Shown one piece after another: positions 1-6,627 of a DNA stretch of 7,563 nucleotides. A model generated the notes under the pieces. The model saw nothing but the letters and a program-made list of their open reading frames with translations, ran no database searches and was not told the DNA's origin. The translations under genes and the position numbers were made by a program. Positions within the stretch are counted from its first letter, which is position 1. Each line of letters begins with the position of its first letter. The stretch is from Tardiphaga sp. (GTDB lineage Bacteria > Pseudomonadota > Alphaproteobacteria > Rhizobiales > Xanthobacteraceae), in contig JAQGJF010000814.1 of assembly GCA_028290765.1 (NCBI GenBank), forward strand, positions 1 to 7,563, written 5' to 3'.

Positions 1-339
1 CAGGTTCTCGACCCGCGGGCGCCGGATGAATTGCTCGTCACGCTGACCATAGGCGGGCGGGTGCTCGTCGTCAGCAAGCCCGCGGCCGTCAAGGTCAAGC
101 CGATGCCGGTCTGCGACAAGATCTGGAAGGACGCCCAGCGCGAGGCGATCGCGGCGCAAGAGGCCTATATCGCCTCCGACCTGAAGGACAAGGGGTCGGC
201 CGACCGCCGTGACAAGATGGACGAGGATGGCGCCTCGGCGTTTCACCGCTGTTTTGCCCAGCGCGCCGGCGGCCAGGATTTCTTCGCGCCTTTGGTGCGG
301 CAGGCCCAAACCCTGATCGACGAGATGGCCATCAAATGA
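1..339 (+). CDS. Hypothetical protein, 3' part only (5' end outside window)
   Basis: The reading frame is open from the first base to a TGA at 337-339 and gives 112 residues. There is no convincing start near the left edge (a TTG at 31 and the first in-frame ATG near 103 are both poor), so the gene almost certainly begins upstream. The visible part starts with a short beta-like, valine-rich stretch (about residues 11-33). A charged helical region rich in Lys, Asp, Glu and Ala follows (about 38-75), then a C-terminal helix. Two cysteines (38 and 84 of the fragment) could pair if the protein is exported. I do not recognise the family. Its stop overlaps the start of the next gene by four bases (ATGA), so the two are probably co-transcribed and translationally coupled, and may act together. 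The coding call is firm; the function is unknown. Confidence 0.75.
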   Translation, partial: QVLDPRAPDELLVTLTIGGRVLVVSKPAAVKVKPMPVCDKIWKDAQREAIAAQEAYIASDLKDKGSADRRDKMDEDGASAFHRCFAQRAGGQDFFAPLVRQAQTLIDEMAIK

Positions 340-1658
340 GTGCAACCTTGAAAATGCTCCCCGGAGAAAGCCAGACCCGCGTCGGCCTGATCCCGCTTCT
401 GATCGTGGTGACGTCGATCGGTTACGGCGTGCTGCATGCCTTCCTGCCGGCATCGCTGCAACCGGGCCCGGTCAGCACGGCACAGCAACCACAAAATGCC
501 GACGCGACGCCGGCTTCGCCGCGCGATGAATGCCTGCGCATCGCCGCCAACCCGCCGAAATATTTAGATCTGAGCGAAGACGTGTTCCGGCGCGCTGAGC
601 GGGCCTGGGGCGACGCCTGCCGGCAGGCGCTGGCGGCCGGCGACGACGATCCGCGCCTCAAGGTGGCGCTGGCGCATACCATCGGCGTCGACCAGCGGCC
701 CGACGAACTCGTCCTGCTGCGCGAAGCCGCCGCGGCCAGCAATGCCGAGGCCAATTACGAAATCTACGAATCGTACAAATCATGGGACCAGCACACCGAC
801 CGGCCGCAACTAGTCACGCGCGCCGAGGCCGCCGCGGCGCTGCGCAAGGCCGCCGAACTCGGGCATCCTTTTTCAATCCGCATGATCGCGATACGGCTCG
901 ACCGCGGCGGCATCGTCAAACGGGATGCCGCCGAGGCGCGCATCTGGGCGGAGCGGTCGCTGGCCAATCCGCCAAAGGATACCCCACGCGGGTCGCTGCA
1001 GACGTTCCTCGCAACCTTGCTGGCCAGTTCCGACAAATTCGACGAACGTGCCCGCGGCCTCGACCAGCTGGAGCGGCTGAGCCAGGTTGGGCGCAGCGAC
1101 GCGACGGCCGAACTCGGGATTGCGATCCGCAGCACCGATTCGATGCGGGCGCGAGCCTTGCTCGAGCGGGCACGGCCCGACGCACCCGGCCACGCGGCTC
1201 CGGCACTGGCGGACATGCTGGTCAAGGGCGAAGGCGGTCCGGCGGATCCGAAACGCGCGCTGAAGGTTGTGACCGGTCACAACGACATCGGCGCGATCGA
1301 AGGCGCACGCGGTCAGTTCTATCTCGACGGCAAGCTTATGCCTCGCAACGTGAAAGAGGCGATACGGCTGATCGGCCATGCCGGCGTGTGGGATATCGAT
1401 GCGCGGCTGCAAGAGGTGCAACTGCTCGCGGCCAATCCCGACGTGCAGGTCGAACGGCCGGTCGCGGTTCTGTTCGACGCGATGGAGGCCGCCGAACTCG
1501 ACGAGCCCGGCGCCAAGACCGCCTTGATCGACCTCAAGCTGTCGCCGCATCCGCAGTTTAGTGACAAGCATGGAGGCTGCAAGCTGCTGGAAACGGTCGC
1601 GGCATCCGGCGATCAGGCCGCCACGCAGCGCATGGCCATGGACTGCCGCAACAATTGA
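336..1658 (+). CDS. Membrane-anchored Sel1/TPR-like repeat protein
   Basis: A 440-residue protein. Residues about 17-37 form one hydrophobic segment after a short N-terminus containing Arg and Lys. This reads as a signal anchor, leaving the rest in the periplasm. A Pro/Gln/Ala-rich linker (about 42-62) follows. The remainder is alpha-helical with Sel1-like units of the type Ala-rich helix, 'AAELGHP', then a second helix. The clearest are near 164-208 (AAALRKAAELGHPFSIRM), 284-313 (ending GEGGPADPKRALKV) and 318-350 (ending DGKLMPRNVKEAIRLIGHAG). Four cysteines (66, 95, 415, 437) lie in the presumed exported part. Sel1 repeats usually mediate protein-protein contacts, so this is probably a scaffold or adaptor; no catalytic motif is visible. 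The ATG overlaps the preceding stop (ATGA), which supports this start; Met7 is an alternative. The repeat assignment is by eye and the partner is unknown. Confidence 0.75.
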   Translation: MSATLKMLPGESQTRVGLIPLLIVVTSIGYGVLHAFLPASLQPGPVSTAQQPQNADATPASPRDECLRIAANPPKYLDLSEDVFRRAERAWGDACRQALAAGDDDPRLKVALAHTIGVDQRPDELVLLREAAAASNAEANYEIYESYKSWDQHTDRPQLVTRAEAAAALRKAAELGHPFSIRMIAIRLDRGGIVKRDAAEARIWAERSLANPPKDTPRGSLQTFLATLLASSDKFDERARGLDQLERLSQVGRSDATAELGIAIRSTDSMRARALLERARPDAPGHAAPALADMLVKGEGGPADPKRALKVVTGHNDIGAIEGARGQFYLDGKLMPRNVKEAIRLIGHAGVWDIDARLQEVQLLAANPDVQVERPVAVLFDAMEAAELDEPGAKTALIDLKLSPHPQFSDKHGGCKLLETVAASGDQAATQRMAMDCRNN

Positions 1659-1662
1659 TCGC

Positions 1663-1675
1663 GGCGCGGAGCGCC
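1663..1675. repeat. Short GC-rich hairpin after the Sel1-like gene
   Basis: GGCGC and GCGCC (1663-1667 and 1671-1675) can pair around a three-base loop just after the stop at 1658. There is no T-run behind it, so it is a weak candidate for a transcription end and may be chance in GC-rich DNA. Confidence 0.2.
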
Positions 1676-1693
1676 ATGCGCCAGCGCCCCCTG

Positions 1694-1721
1694 TTGAACC
1701 GTTCGAACCATGGTATATTTC
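1694..1721 (+). promoter_or_regulatory. Possible sigma-70-type promoter of clpS
   Basis: TTGAAC at 1694-1699 resembles a -35 box. The only AT-rich patch of the 113-bp gap, TATATTTC at 1714-1721, can provide a -10 hexamer (TATTTC at 1716-1721 with a 16-bp spacer, or TATATT at 1714-1719 with a shorter 14-bp one). It lies about 50-75 bp before the clpS ATG. An 8-bp palindrome, GTTCGAAC, sits inside the spacer at 1701-1708 and could be an operator. This comes from pattern matching only. Confidence 0.35.
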
Positions 1722-1771
1722 GGGGCTGTTGCCAGCGGAAGCTACCAGGGGTTCACGAAACAGTCGCTCGC

Positions 1772-2077
1772 ATGATCGATACCGTCGCCAAGCCACGTAC
1801 CAAAGCCAAGCCCAAGACCGAACGGCCGAAACTGCACAAGGTCATCCTGGTCAATGACGACTACACGCCGCGGGAATTTGTCGTCACCGTGCTCAAAGGC
1901 GAATTCCGCATGACCGAGGACCAGGCCCACAAGGTGATGATCACGGCCCATCAGCGCGGCGTCTGCGTCGTTGCGGTCTTCACCAGGGACGTCGCCGAGA
2001 CCAAGGCGACCCGCGCCACCGACGCCGGCCGCGCCAAGGGCTATCCGCTGCTGTTCACGACCGAACCGGAAGAATAG
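1772..2077 (+). CDS. clpS: ATP-dependent Clp protease adaptor ClpS (ClpS2-like paralog)
   Basis: A 101-residue protein. ClpS docks on the N-domain of the ClpA unfoldase and delivers N-degron substrates to ClpAP in the cytoplasm. The first 20 or so residues are a Lys/Thr/Pro-rich flexible tail. The core begins at HKVILVNDDYTPREFV and ends with VAETKAT and KGYPLLFTTEPEE. The Asn-Asp-Asp of the binding pocket and the His of the AHQRG stretch match the residues that hold the substrate alpha-amino group. Where E. coli ClpS has Met40 (NDDYTPMEFV) this protein has Arg, and Val65 is replaced by Ala. No clpA follows, and alphaproteobacteria often carry a separate clpS1 beside clpA, so I take this as the second type. 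The start at 1772 gives the usual length; an in-frame ATG at 1655 would add 39 residues unlike the family. The ribosome site is weak (AGGGG about 20 bases upstream). Confidence 0.92.
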   Translation: MIDTVAKPRTKAKPKTERPKLHKVILVNDDYTPREFVVTVLKGEFRMTEDQAHKVMITAHQRGVCVVAVFTRDVAETKATRATDAGRAKGYPLLFTTEPEE

Positions 2078-2091
2078 CGCGTTCCTCGCGC
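2077..2091. terminator. Possible short bidirectional terminator hairpin
   Basis: GCGCG (2077-2081) and CGCGC (2087-2091) pair around TTCCT between two convergent stops, those of clpS (TAG, 2075-2077) and the cyclase (TAA, 2096-2098). The position suits a shared terminator, but the stem is only five pairs and no T-tract flanks it. Confidence 0.25.
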
Positions 2092-2095
2092 AGCG

Positions 2096-3283
2096 TTACG
2101 CATCCAGCGGCAATTCATCCGCCAGTCCGTAGACCCGCGCCTGCCTCGCGAATCCAGCAATCGGAAATTCGCCGAGATCGCTCCAGCCACTCGAGGTGCG
2201 GGCGAATTCGGCCGACGCGACGGTGGTGCGATGCAGGCGGGCAGCGATCTTCTCGAGCCGCGCGGCGAGATTGACCGCCGGCCCGATGCAGGTGAAGTCA
2301 AGCCGATTGGCGCCGCCGATGTTGCCGAACAGCACCTTGCCGACATGCAGTGCCAAGCCGAAGCGGAAGCTTTCGATGGCGTGGTCCGCGTCGGCGTATT
2401 TCAGCGCGGCGACATTGGTACGGCTCTCGCGCGCGGCCTGCATCACGCGGCCACAGACCTCGGCGGCGGCGTCCGAGCCCTCGGCTATCGGAAACACCGC
2501 CAGCAGCCCGTCGCCCATGAACTTCAAGACCTCGCCGCCATGCTGCCTGATCGGCCCGACCTGGCAGTCGAAATAGCGGTTGAGCACCTCGACCACGGTC
2601 TCCGCCGGGAGCCGATCCGACAGCGGGGTAAAGCCGCGCAGGTCCGACAGCCAGATCGCCGCATGCATGGTTTCGGTATGGCCGCGGCGGATCTGGCCGG
2701 CGAGGATCCGCTCGCCGGCGCGGTTGCCGACGTAGGTGTCGAGGAGCACCGAGGCGGTGAGACGCAGCCCGATGATCTCGACCAGCCGCGCCAGCGGCGC
2801 GATCACCGTCCGGAGCCCGGCCAGCTGTTCATCGCTGAAGCCGCCAGGCTGCTTCGTGGTCCAGCTCGTCGCGTGGATCGAACCATCGACGAACAGCAAC
2901 GGCAGCGCGATGTAGTCGGTAACGCCCTCGGCGCGCATGTCGTCGTAAAATGGAAAACGTACGGCCGCGGGATCGTCCAGCCGATGCCGGACTTCGACAC
3001 CTTGGGCAAACACGATGGCCAGCGGGCTGTTCCTGAACTCCGGCGATTGCTCGACGTCGAACGCCGCCGTCCCCATCACGACCTCGGCGCCGGGCCGCCA
3101 GATGAAATTGCGGCCCAGGATGTCCGGGTGCAGCGTGCGGACGAAAATCCCGACACGCCAGAGCGGCAATCCGGCGCCGACCAGCCGCTCGCAAAAATCG
3201 GCCATCAGCGGGCCGGTTGTGGTGATGGAATGGACGCCGCTATTGAGCCAGTCGACCACCTTCGCAAGCTCAGCGGCCAACAT
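2096..3283 (-). CDS. Class III adenylate/guanylate cyclase with N-terminal sensory-like domain
   Basis: A 395-residue enzyme predicted to make cAMP (less likely cGMP) from a nucleoside triphosphate. The catalytic domain covers about residues 203-390. The metal-binding aspartates are visible: D214 in WLSDLRGFTPLSD and D258 in KFMGDG. The purine-selecting Lys is K254 (GGEVLKFMGD), and the transition-state pair is N338/R342 in VNLAAR. Thr331 (DFTCIG) stands where mammalian adenylyl cyclases have Asp, which is common in bacterial members and favours ATP. Residues about 1-175 form a conserved N-terminal region seen in many rhizobial cyclases (WRVGIFVRTLHPDILG, then WRPGAEV); it may be GAF-like, but I cannot assign a ligand. 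No transmembrane segment is seen, so it should be cytoplasmic. An AGAGGA ribosome site 8 bases before the ATG fixes the start. It begins 26 bp after the aroC stop on the same strand, so it is probably the last gene of that operon. Confidence 0.93.
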   Translation of the reverse strand: MLAAELAKVVDWLNSGVHSITTTGPLMADFCERLVGAGLPLWRVGIFVRTLHPDILGRNFIWRPGAEVVMGTAAFDVEQSPEFRNSPLAIVFAQGVEVRHRLDDPAAVRFPFYDDMRAEGVTDYIALPLLFVDGSIHATSWTTKQPGGFSDEQLAGLRTVIAPLARLVEIIGLRLTASVLLDTYVGNRAGERILAGQIRRGHTETMHAAIWLSDLRGFTPLSDRLPAETVVEVLNRYFDCQVGPIRQHGGEVLKFMGDGLLAVFPIAEGSDAAAEVCGRVMQAARESRTNVAALKYADADHAIESFRFGLALHVGKVLFGNIGGANRLDFTCIGPAVNLAARLEKIAARLHRTTVASAEFARTSSGWSDLGEFPIAGFARQARVYGLADELPLDA

Positions 3284-3291
3284 GTGCTCAA

Positions 3292-3297
3292 TCCTCT
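3292..3297 (-). promoter_or_regulatory. Ribosome binding site of the cyclase gene
   Basis: On the minus strand AGAGGA lies 8 bases before the ATG at 3283. It is the best Shine-Dalgarno match of the four minus-strand genes and it decides the start. It lies between the aroC stop (3312-3310) and the cyclase start. Confidence 0.7.
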
Positions 3298-3309
3298 CGT
3301 GAAGCCGGC

Positions 3310-4395
3310 CTAACCCACCTGGCCACGGTGGCGCAGAAACTGATCGGCCAGCACACAGGCCACCATTGCTTCACCGACCGGCACCGCGCGAATGCCGACG
3401 CAGGGGTCGTGACGGCCCTTTGTCATGATGTCGGTATCTGCGCCGCTGCGATCCACGGTGCGCCGCGGGGCGAGGATCGACGACGTCGGCTTCACCGCGA
3501 AGCGCGCCACCACCGGCTGCCCGGTGGAAATGCCACCGAGAATCCCACCGGCATGATTGGACAGAAACGCCGGGCCGTGATTGCCCATCCGCATTTCGTC
3601 GGCATTTTCTTCACCCGATAATTCAGCCGCACCGAAGCCGGCGCCGATCTCGACGCCCTTCACCGCATTGATGCTCATCAGCGCCGCGGCCAGATCGCCG
3701 TCGAGCTTGGCATAGATCGGTGCGCCCAGCCCGGCCGGCACGCCTTCAGCGATCACCTCGATCACCGCACCGATGGATGAGCCTCGCTTGCGAATGCCGT
3801 CGAGATAGGTCTCGAGGAAGGCGGCCATGTCCTTGTCGGGACAGAAGAACGGATTGCGGCCGACCTCGTCCCAGTCCCATTTGTCGCGATCAATCTTGTG
3901 CGGCCCCATCTGCACCAAAGCGGCGCGCACGCTCATTCCCGGCACGATCTTGCGGGCGATGGCGCCCGCCGCCACCCGCGTCGCAGTCTCGCGCGCCGAG
4001 GAGCGGCCGCCGCCGCGATAGTCGCGCAGGCCGTATTTCGCCTCATAGGTGAAGTCGGCATGGCCAGGCCGAAACTTGTCCTTGATGTCGGAGTAATCCT
4101 TGGAGCGCTGGTCGGTGTTCTCGATCAGCAACGCAATCGGCGTCCCCGTCGTCACCTGCTCGCCGGTCTCCGGATGCGCCATCACACCGGACAGGATTTT
4201 GACCGCATCGGCTTCCTGGCGCTGGGTGGTAAAGCGCGACTGCCCGGGACGGCGGCGATCCAGATCGTGCTGGATCTCCTCGACGGTCAACGGCAGCCGC
4301 GGCGGACAGCCATCGACCACGCAGCCGATCGCCACCCCGTGGCTTTCGCCAAAGGTCGTGACCCGAAACAGGTGGCCGAAGGTGTTGAAGGACAT
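3310..4395 (-). CDS. aroC: Chorismate synthase
   Basis: A 361-residue cytoplasmic enzyme, the normal length for the bacterial family. It converts 5-enolpyruvylshikimate-3-phosphate to chorismate with loss of phosphate, needs reduced FMN, and closes the shikimate pathway to aromatic amino acids, folate and quinones. It opens with [19 protein letters not shown], the first family signature (catalytic His19). The second is [17 protein letters not shown] at 122-138. The third is the [18 protein letters not shown] stretch at 327-344. RPGHAD (109-114) holds the second conserved histidine. [15 protein letters not shown] (279-293) is also typical. No truncation or odd insertion is seen. The start matches the family N-terminus although the upstream ribosome site is weak. 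It follows the phosphatase gene after 73 bp and precedes the cyclase by 26 bp, both on the same strand. Confidence 0.98.
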   Translation of the reverse strand: MSFNTFGHLFRVTTFGESHGVAIGCVVDGCPPRLPLTVEEIQHDLDRRRPGQSRFTTQRQEADAVKILSGVMAHPETGEQVTTGTPIALLIENTDQRSKDYSDIKDKFRPGHADFTYEAKYGLRDYRGGGRSSARETATRVAAGAIARKIVPGMSVRAALVQMGPHKIDRDKWDWDEVGRNPFFCPDKDMAAFLETYLDGIRKRGSSIGAVIEVIAEGVPAGLGAPIYAKLDGDLAAALMSINAVKGVEIGAGFGAAELSGEENADEMRMGNHGPAFLSNHAGGILGGISTGQPVVARFAVKPTSSILAPRRTVDRSGADTDIMTKGRHDPCVGIRAVPVGEAMVACVLADQFLRHRGQVG

Positions 4396-4447
4396 TTCTG
4401 GGTCTCGGTCGCCGAAACTGGCTTGTCGTAACGCGCGCGGTTCGACG

Positions 4448-4459
4448 GGTCAAATGACC
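4448..4459. repeat. Small dyad in the aroC leader
   Basis: GGTCA-AA-TGACC is a 12-base near-palindrome in the 73-bp gap before aroC, 53 bases or more from its ATG. It could be half of a regulator site or chance. No promoter boxes were clear beside it. Confidence 0.2.
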
Positions 4460-4468
4460 TCGGCAATG

Positions 4469-5068
4469 TTAACTATACTTCGTCAACCCGCCGTCGCTGA
4501 ACACATAGATCGCGCCCTGTTCGATGGTCAGGTCGAGGGCGCTCGCCGTCGTCTCGATGCCGAGCACCACCATCAGCGCCCGGGCGGTGCCGCCATGGGC
4601 CACGGCAACGGTATCGCCCCGCACGCATTGGTACCAGTCCCGCATCCGGGCCGTCACTGACGCGTAGCTTTCGCCGCCCGGCGGCGGCACGCCCCATTTA
4701 TCGATTTCGCGGGTCGCGTAAAGTTCGGGATGCGACGCTTGCTGCTGCGCCAGCGTCGAGCCCTCCCATTGGCCATAGGCAATTTCCCGCAGCCGGTCAT
4801 CCAGTACGTAATCCTCCGGCGGCAGCTTCAGCGCGCCGCGCACCAGTTCCATGGTGTGGCGCGCACGCCCGAGCGGACTGGCGACGAAGGCGGGGCTTGA
4901 GGCGTCGCGGCCGTCGCGCGCAAACAGATCCACGAGAATACCGCCGGCATGAGTCGCCTGCGTCAGCCCAAGATCGTTGAGCGGAATGTCCTGCGCGCCC
5001 TGGAAGCGGCCCGCCGCATTCCACGCGGTCTCGCCGTGGCGAATGTAATAGATGGTCGGCTGCGGCAT
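4469..5068 (-). CDS. Histidine phosphatase family protein (phosphoglycerate-mutase-like)
   Basis: A 199-residue cytoplasmic protein of the branch-1 histidine phosphatase fold. The RHGE motif at residues 10-13 (in IYYIRHGETAWNAAGRFQG) gives the phospho-accepting His11 and its Arg10. E95 in LREIAYGQWEG is the likely proton donor, and VAHGG carries the second catalytic His158. The pattern 'QDIPLNDLGLTQA' is typical of GpmB/CobC/PhoE-like members. Their substrates vary (phosphosugars, alpha-ribazole phosphate, broad phosphomonoesters), so the substrate cannot be read from sequence; a cofactor-dependent glycolytic mutase is less likely at this length. The frame stays open far upstream inside fabI, but the family N-terminus begins at MPQPTIYYIRHGE, so I chose 5068. 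It starts 11 bp after the fabI stop with no clear ribosome site, which suggests translational coupling. Confidence 0.9.
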   Translation of the reverse strand: MPQPTIYYIRHGETAWNAAGRFQGAQDIPLNDLGLTQATHAGGILVDLFARDGRDASSPAFVASPLGRARHTMELVRGALKLPPEDYVLDDRLREIAYGQWEGSTLAQQQASHPELYATREIDKWGVPPPGGESYASVTARMRDWYQCVRGDTVAVAHGGTARALMVVLGIETTASALDLTIEQGAIYVFSDGGLTKYS

Positions 5069-5079
5069 CAGAGCGGCGA

Positions 5080-5898
5080 TCAGTCTTTCGCCAGCGTGAT
5101 GTCGGGCGCATCCGGACGCTTCATGCCGACCACGTGATAACCGGAATCGACGTGGTGCACCTCGCCGGTCACCCCACGCGACATGTCGGAGAGCAGGTAC
5201 AGCGCACTGTCGCCGACTTCCTCGATGGTAACGGTGCGCCGCATCGGCGAATTGTATTCGTTCCATTTCAGAATATAGCGGAAGTCGCCGATGCCGGACG
5301 CCGCCAGCGTCTTGATCGGGCCGGCCGAGATCGCGTTGACGCGGATGTTCTTTTCGCCGAGATCGGCGGCGAGATAGCGCACGCTCGCCTCCAGCGCCGC
5401 CTTGGCCACGCCCATCACATTGTAATGCGGCATCCATTTTTCGGCACCATAGTAAGTCAATGTGAGGATCGAGCCGCCATCGGTCAGCAGCTTTTCGGCG
5501 CGCTGCGCGACCGCGGTCAGCGAATAGCAGCTGATCAGCATGGTCTTGGAAAAATTGTCGGCGGTGGTTTCGAGATAGCGGCCGTCGAGCTGGTCCTTGT
5601 CCGAGAACGCAATGGCATGAACCACGAAGTCGATCTTGCCCCATTTCTGCTTGAGCAGGTCGAAGGCCGCGTCGATGGTCGAAGGATCGGTAACATCGCA
5701 ATGGCCGAGCAGCAGCCCACCGAGTTCCGCCGCCAGCGGCTCGACCCGTTTCTTCAACGCGTCGCCCTGCCAGGTCAGGGCGATTTCCGCTCCCTGGGCG
5801 TGGCAGGCCTTGGCAATCCCCCAGGCGATCGACCGGTTATTGGCCACGCCGAGAACCACACCGCGCTTGCCCTGCATCAGGCCTGATTGAACCGCCAT
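5080..5898 (-). CDS. fabI: Enoyl-[acyl-carrier-protein] reductase [NADH]
   Basis: A 272-residue short-chain dehydrogenase that reduces trans-2-enoyl-ACP with NADH, the last step of each type II fatty-acid elongation cycle. LMQGKRGVVLGVANNRSIAWG (about 7-27) is the nucleotide-binding start with the altered glycine motif of FabI. The catalytic pair is Y159 and K166, spaced Tyr-x6-Lys (YNVMGVAK), with Y149 matching E. coli Tyr146. SAGPIKTLAASGIGDFR (191-207) and the ending DSGYHVVGM are family hallmarks. The residue matching E. coli Gly93, a known triclosan site, is Ala97 (HAIAFSDKDQLDG). The ATG at 5898 has GGGAA five bases before it; an in-frame ATG at 5910 would add four residues and has a poorer site. 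Extension to 6105 is unlike the family. It heads the leftward gene run and is divergent from the sigma factor gene. Confidence 0.97.
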   Translation of the reverse strand: MAVQSGLMQGKRGVVLGVANNRSIAWGIAKACHAQGAEIALTWQGDALKKRVEPLAAELGGLLLGHCDVTDPSTIDAAFDLLKQKWGKIDFVVHAIAFSDKDQLDGRYLETTADNFSKTMLISCYSLTAVAQRAEKLLTDGGSILTLTYYGAEKWMPHYNVMGVAKAALEASVRYLAADLGEKNIRVNAISAGPIKTLAASGIGDFRYILKWNEYNSPMRRTVTIEEVGDSALYLLSDMSRGVTGEVHHVDSGYHVVGMKRPDAPDITLAKD

Positions 5899-5961
5899 TT
5901 CATTTCCCATCGTACTTCGGTCGACCCCATGACCGATCTTTGGGGGTACACCAGCCTCGCC

Positions 5962-5988
5962 TTCCGGCATAGTCCAAATATGCCAGAA
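5962..5988. promoter_or_regulatory. Inverted repeat, possible operator between fabI and the sigma gene
   Basis: TTCCGGCATA and TATGCCAGAA (5962-5971 and 5979-5988) form a 10-base inverted repeat with one mismatch around a 7-base spacer (GTCCAAA). It lies about 64-90 bases before the fabI ATG. The symmetry and AT-rich centre suit a dimeric DNA-binding protein, but no regulator is encoded next to it and I cannot name one. Confidence 0.4.
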
Positions 5989-6020
5989 AGCAGCTCGGTC
6001 CGTCCGGGCCGACGACGACC

Positions 6021-6045
6021 GGAATAGTCCCGTCGCCGCGGTGTT
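6021..6045 (+). promoter_or_regulatory. Possible ECF-type promoter of the sigma factor gene
   Basis: GGAAT (6021-6025), 16 bases, then TGTT (6042-6045) resembles the GGAAC-N16/17-CGTT pattern of alphaproteobacterial ECF promoters, with one mismatch in each box. ECF genes are often autoregulated, and transcription from here would begin near 6055, upstream of the chosen start at 6139. The match is imperfect and unsupported by other data. Confidence 0.3.
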
Positions 6046-6061
6046 ATGTTGGCATGGAGCG

Positions 6062-6089
6062 AGTTGTCGCCAATCGTTAACGGACAACT
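6062..6089. repeat. Inverted repeat in the sigma gene leader
   Basis: AGTTGTC (6062-6068) and GACAACT (6083-6089) are perfect 7-base arms around 14 bases that contain GTTAAC. It sits 50-77 bases before the sigma start. It could be a leader hairpin or a regulator site. Confidence 0.35.
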
Positions 6090-6138
6090 GCCGAACCGGC
6101 CCCAACGGACGGTTTCAAGCACGAATGACCGGGTTTCA

Positions 6139-6627
6139 ATGAGTGCATTTCGCGAAGACGTCGAAGCCATGATCCCTGCACTGCGCCGCTATGCGCGCGC
6201 GCTGGCGCGGGATGCCGACGTCGCCGACGATCTGGTGCAGGACACACTGGTACGGGCGCTGCGCTCGGAGCGATTGTTTCTGGGCGGCGACATCCGAAGC
6301 TGGCTCTACACCATCCTGACCAATCTCAACCGCAACCGCCGCCGCTCGCTGGCGCGGCGGCCGCAATTCACGCCGTTGCTTGACAACAACGCCGAGCCCA
6401 GCGGCACCGAGGCGGAGGGCCGTGACATCGCCCGCGCTTTGTCGACATTGGTCGAGGACCAGCGTTCGGTGCTGCTGCTGGTGATGCTGGAAGGATTGAG
6501 CTACCGAGAGGTGGCCGATATTCAGGGCGTGCCGATCGGTACGGTGATGTCCCGCCTCGCTCGTGCGAGGGCCCATGTCAAAGCCAGCCTCGAGGGCGAG
6601 CGCCCGGCGCTGCGACGGGTGAAGTGA
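6139..6627 (+). CDS. ECF-type RNA polymerase sigma factor (sigma-70 family)
   Basis: A 162-residue protein with the two ECF domains. Region 2 (about 5-74) has DVADDLVQDTLVRAL (27-41) and DIRSWLYTILTNLNRNRRR (51-69) for core polymerase and -10 contacts. After a short linker comes region 4 (about 96-150), with a helix-turn-helix in LSYREVADIQGVPIGTVMSR and an Arg-rich recognition helix. It redirects RNA polymerase to a small regulon, usually in stress or envelope response; the signal cannot be read from sequence. The ATG at 6139 gives MSAFREDVEAMIPALRRY, a normal ECF start; the in-frame ATG at 6046 would add 31 residues of non-family sequence. A membrane anti-sigma gene follows, and a 35-codon ORF fills the gap, its ATG overlapping this stop. 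It is not obviously EcfG: no NepR- or PhyR-like gene is present. Confidence 0.94.
   Translation: MSAFREDVEAMIPALRRYARALARDADVADDLVQDTLVRALRSERLFLGGDIRSWLYTILTNLNRNRRRSLARRPQFTPLLDNNAEPSGTEAEGRDIARALSTLVEDQRSVLLLVMLEGLSYREVADIQGVPIGTVMSRLARARAHVKASLEGERPALRRVK

Noticed and set aside
1655..1771. Earlier clpS start at 1655 overlapping the Sel1-like gene
   Set aside because: It would add 39 residues (including two adjacent Cys) not typical of ClpS, and would place the likely promoter inside the coding region.
782..1796. Large ORFs on both strands within the Sel1-like gene (782-1561 + and 873-1796 -)
   Set aside because: These Arg-rich translations are frame shadows common in high-GC DNA; the 336-1658 frame has a membrane anchor and helical repeats and is coupled to the upstream gene.
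2231..3313. Long + strand ORF of 360 codons opposite the cyclase gene
   Set aside because: It is the antisense shadow of a well-supported class III cyclase; its Arg/Asp/Gln-rich low-complexity translation has no recognisable domain.
4469..5701. A 410-residue fusion containing the histidine phosphatase
   Set aside because: The N-terminal half is fabI read in the wrong frame; fabI itself is intact in another frame and the phosphatase has a natural start at 5068.
5134..5886. Long + strand ORF of 250 codons opposite fabI
   Set aside because: It mirrors the fabI codons on the other strand; fabI has all catalytic motifs and the mirror product resembles no family.
5899..6105. N-terminal extension of FabI to an ATG at 6105
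   Set aside because: The 69 extra residues are unlike any FabI and would overlap the divergent regulatory region; normal FabI length is reached from 5898.
6046..6138. Earlier sigma factor start at 6046
   Set aside because: The 31 extra residues do not look like region 1/2 of an ECF sigma, and the added segment covers the inverted repeat and candidate promoter zone.
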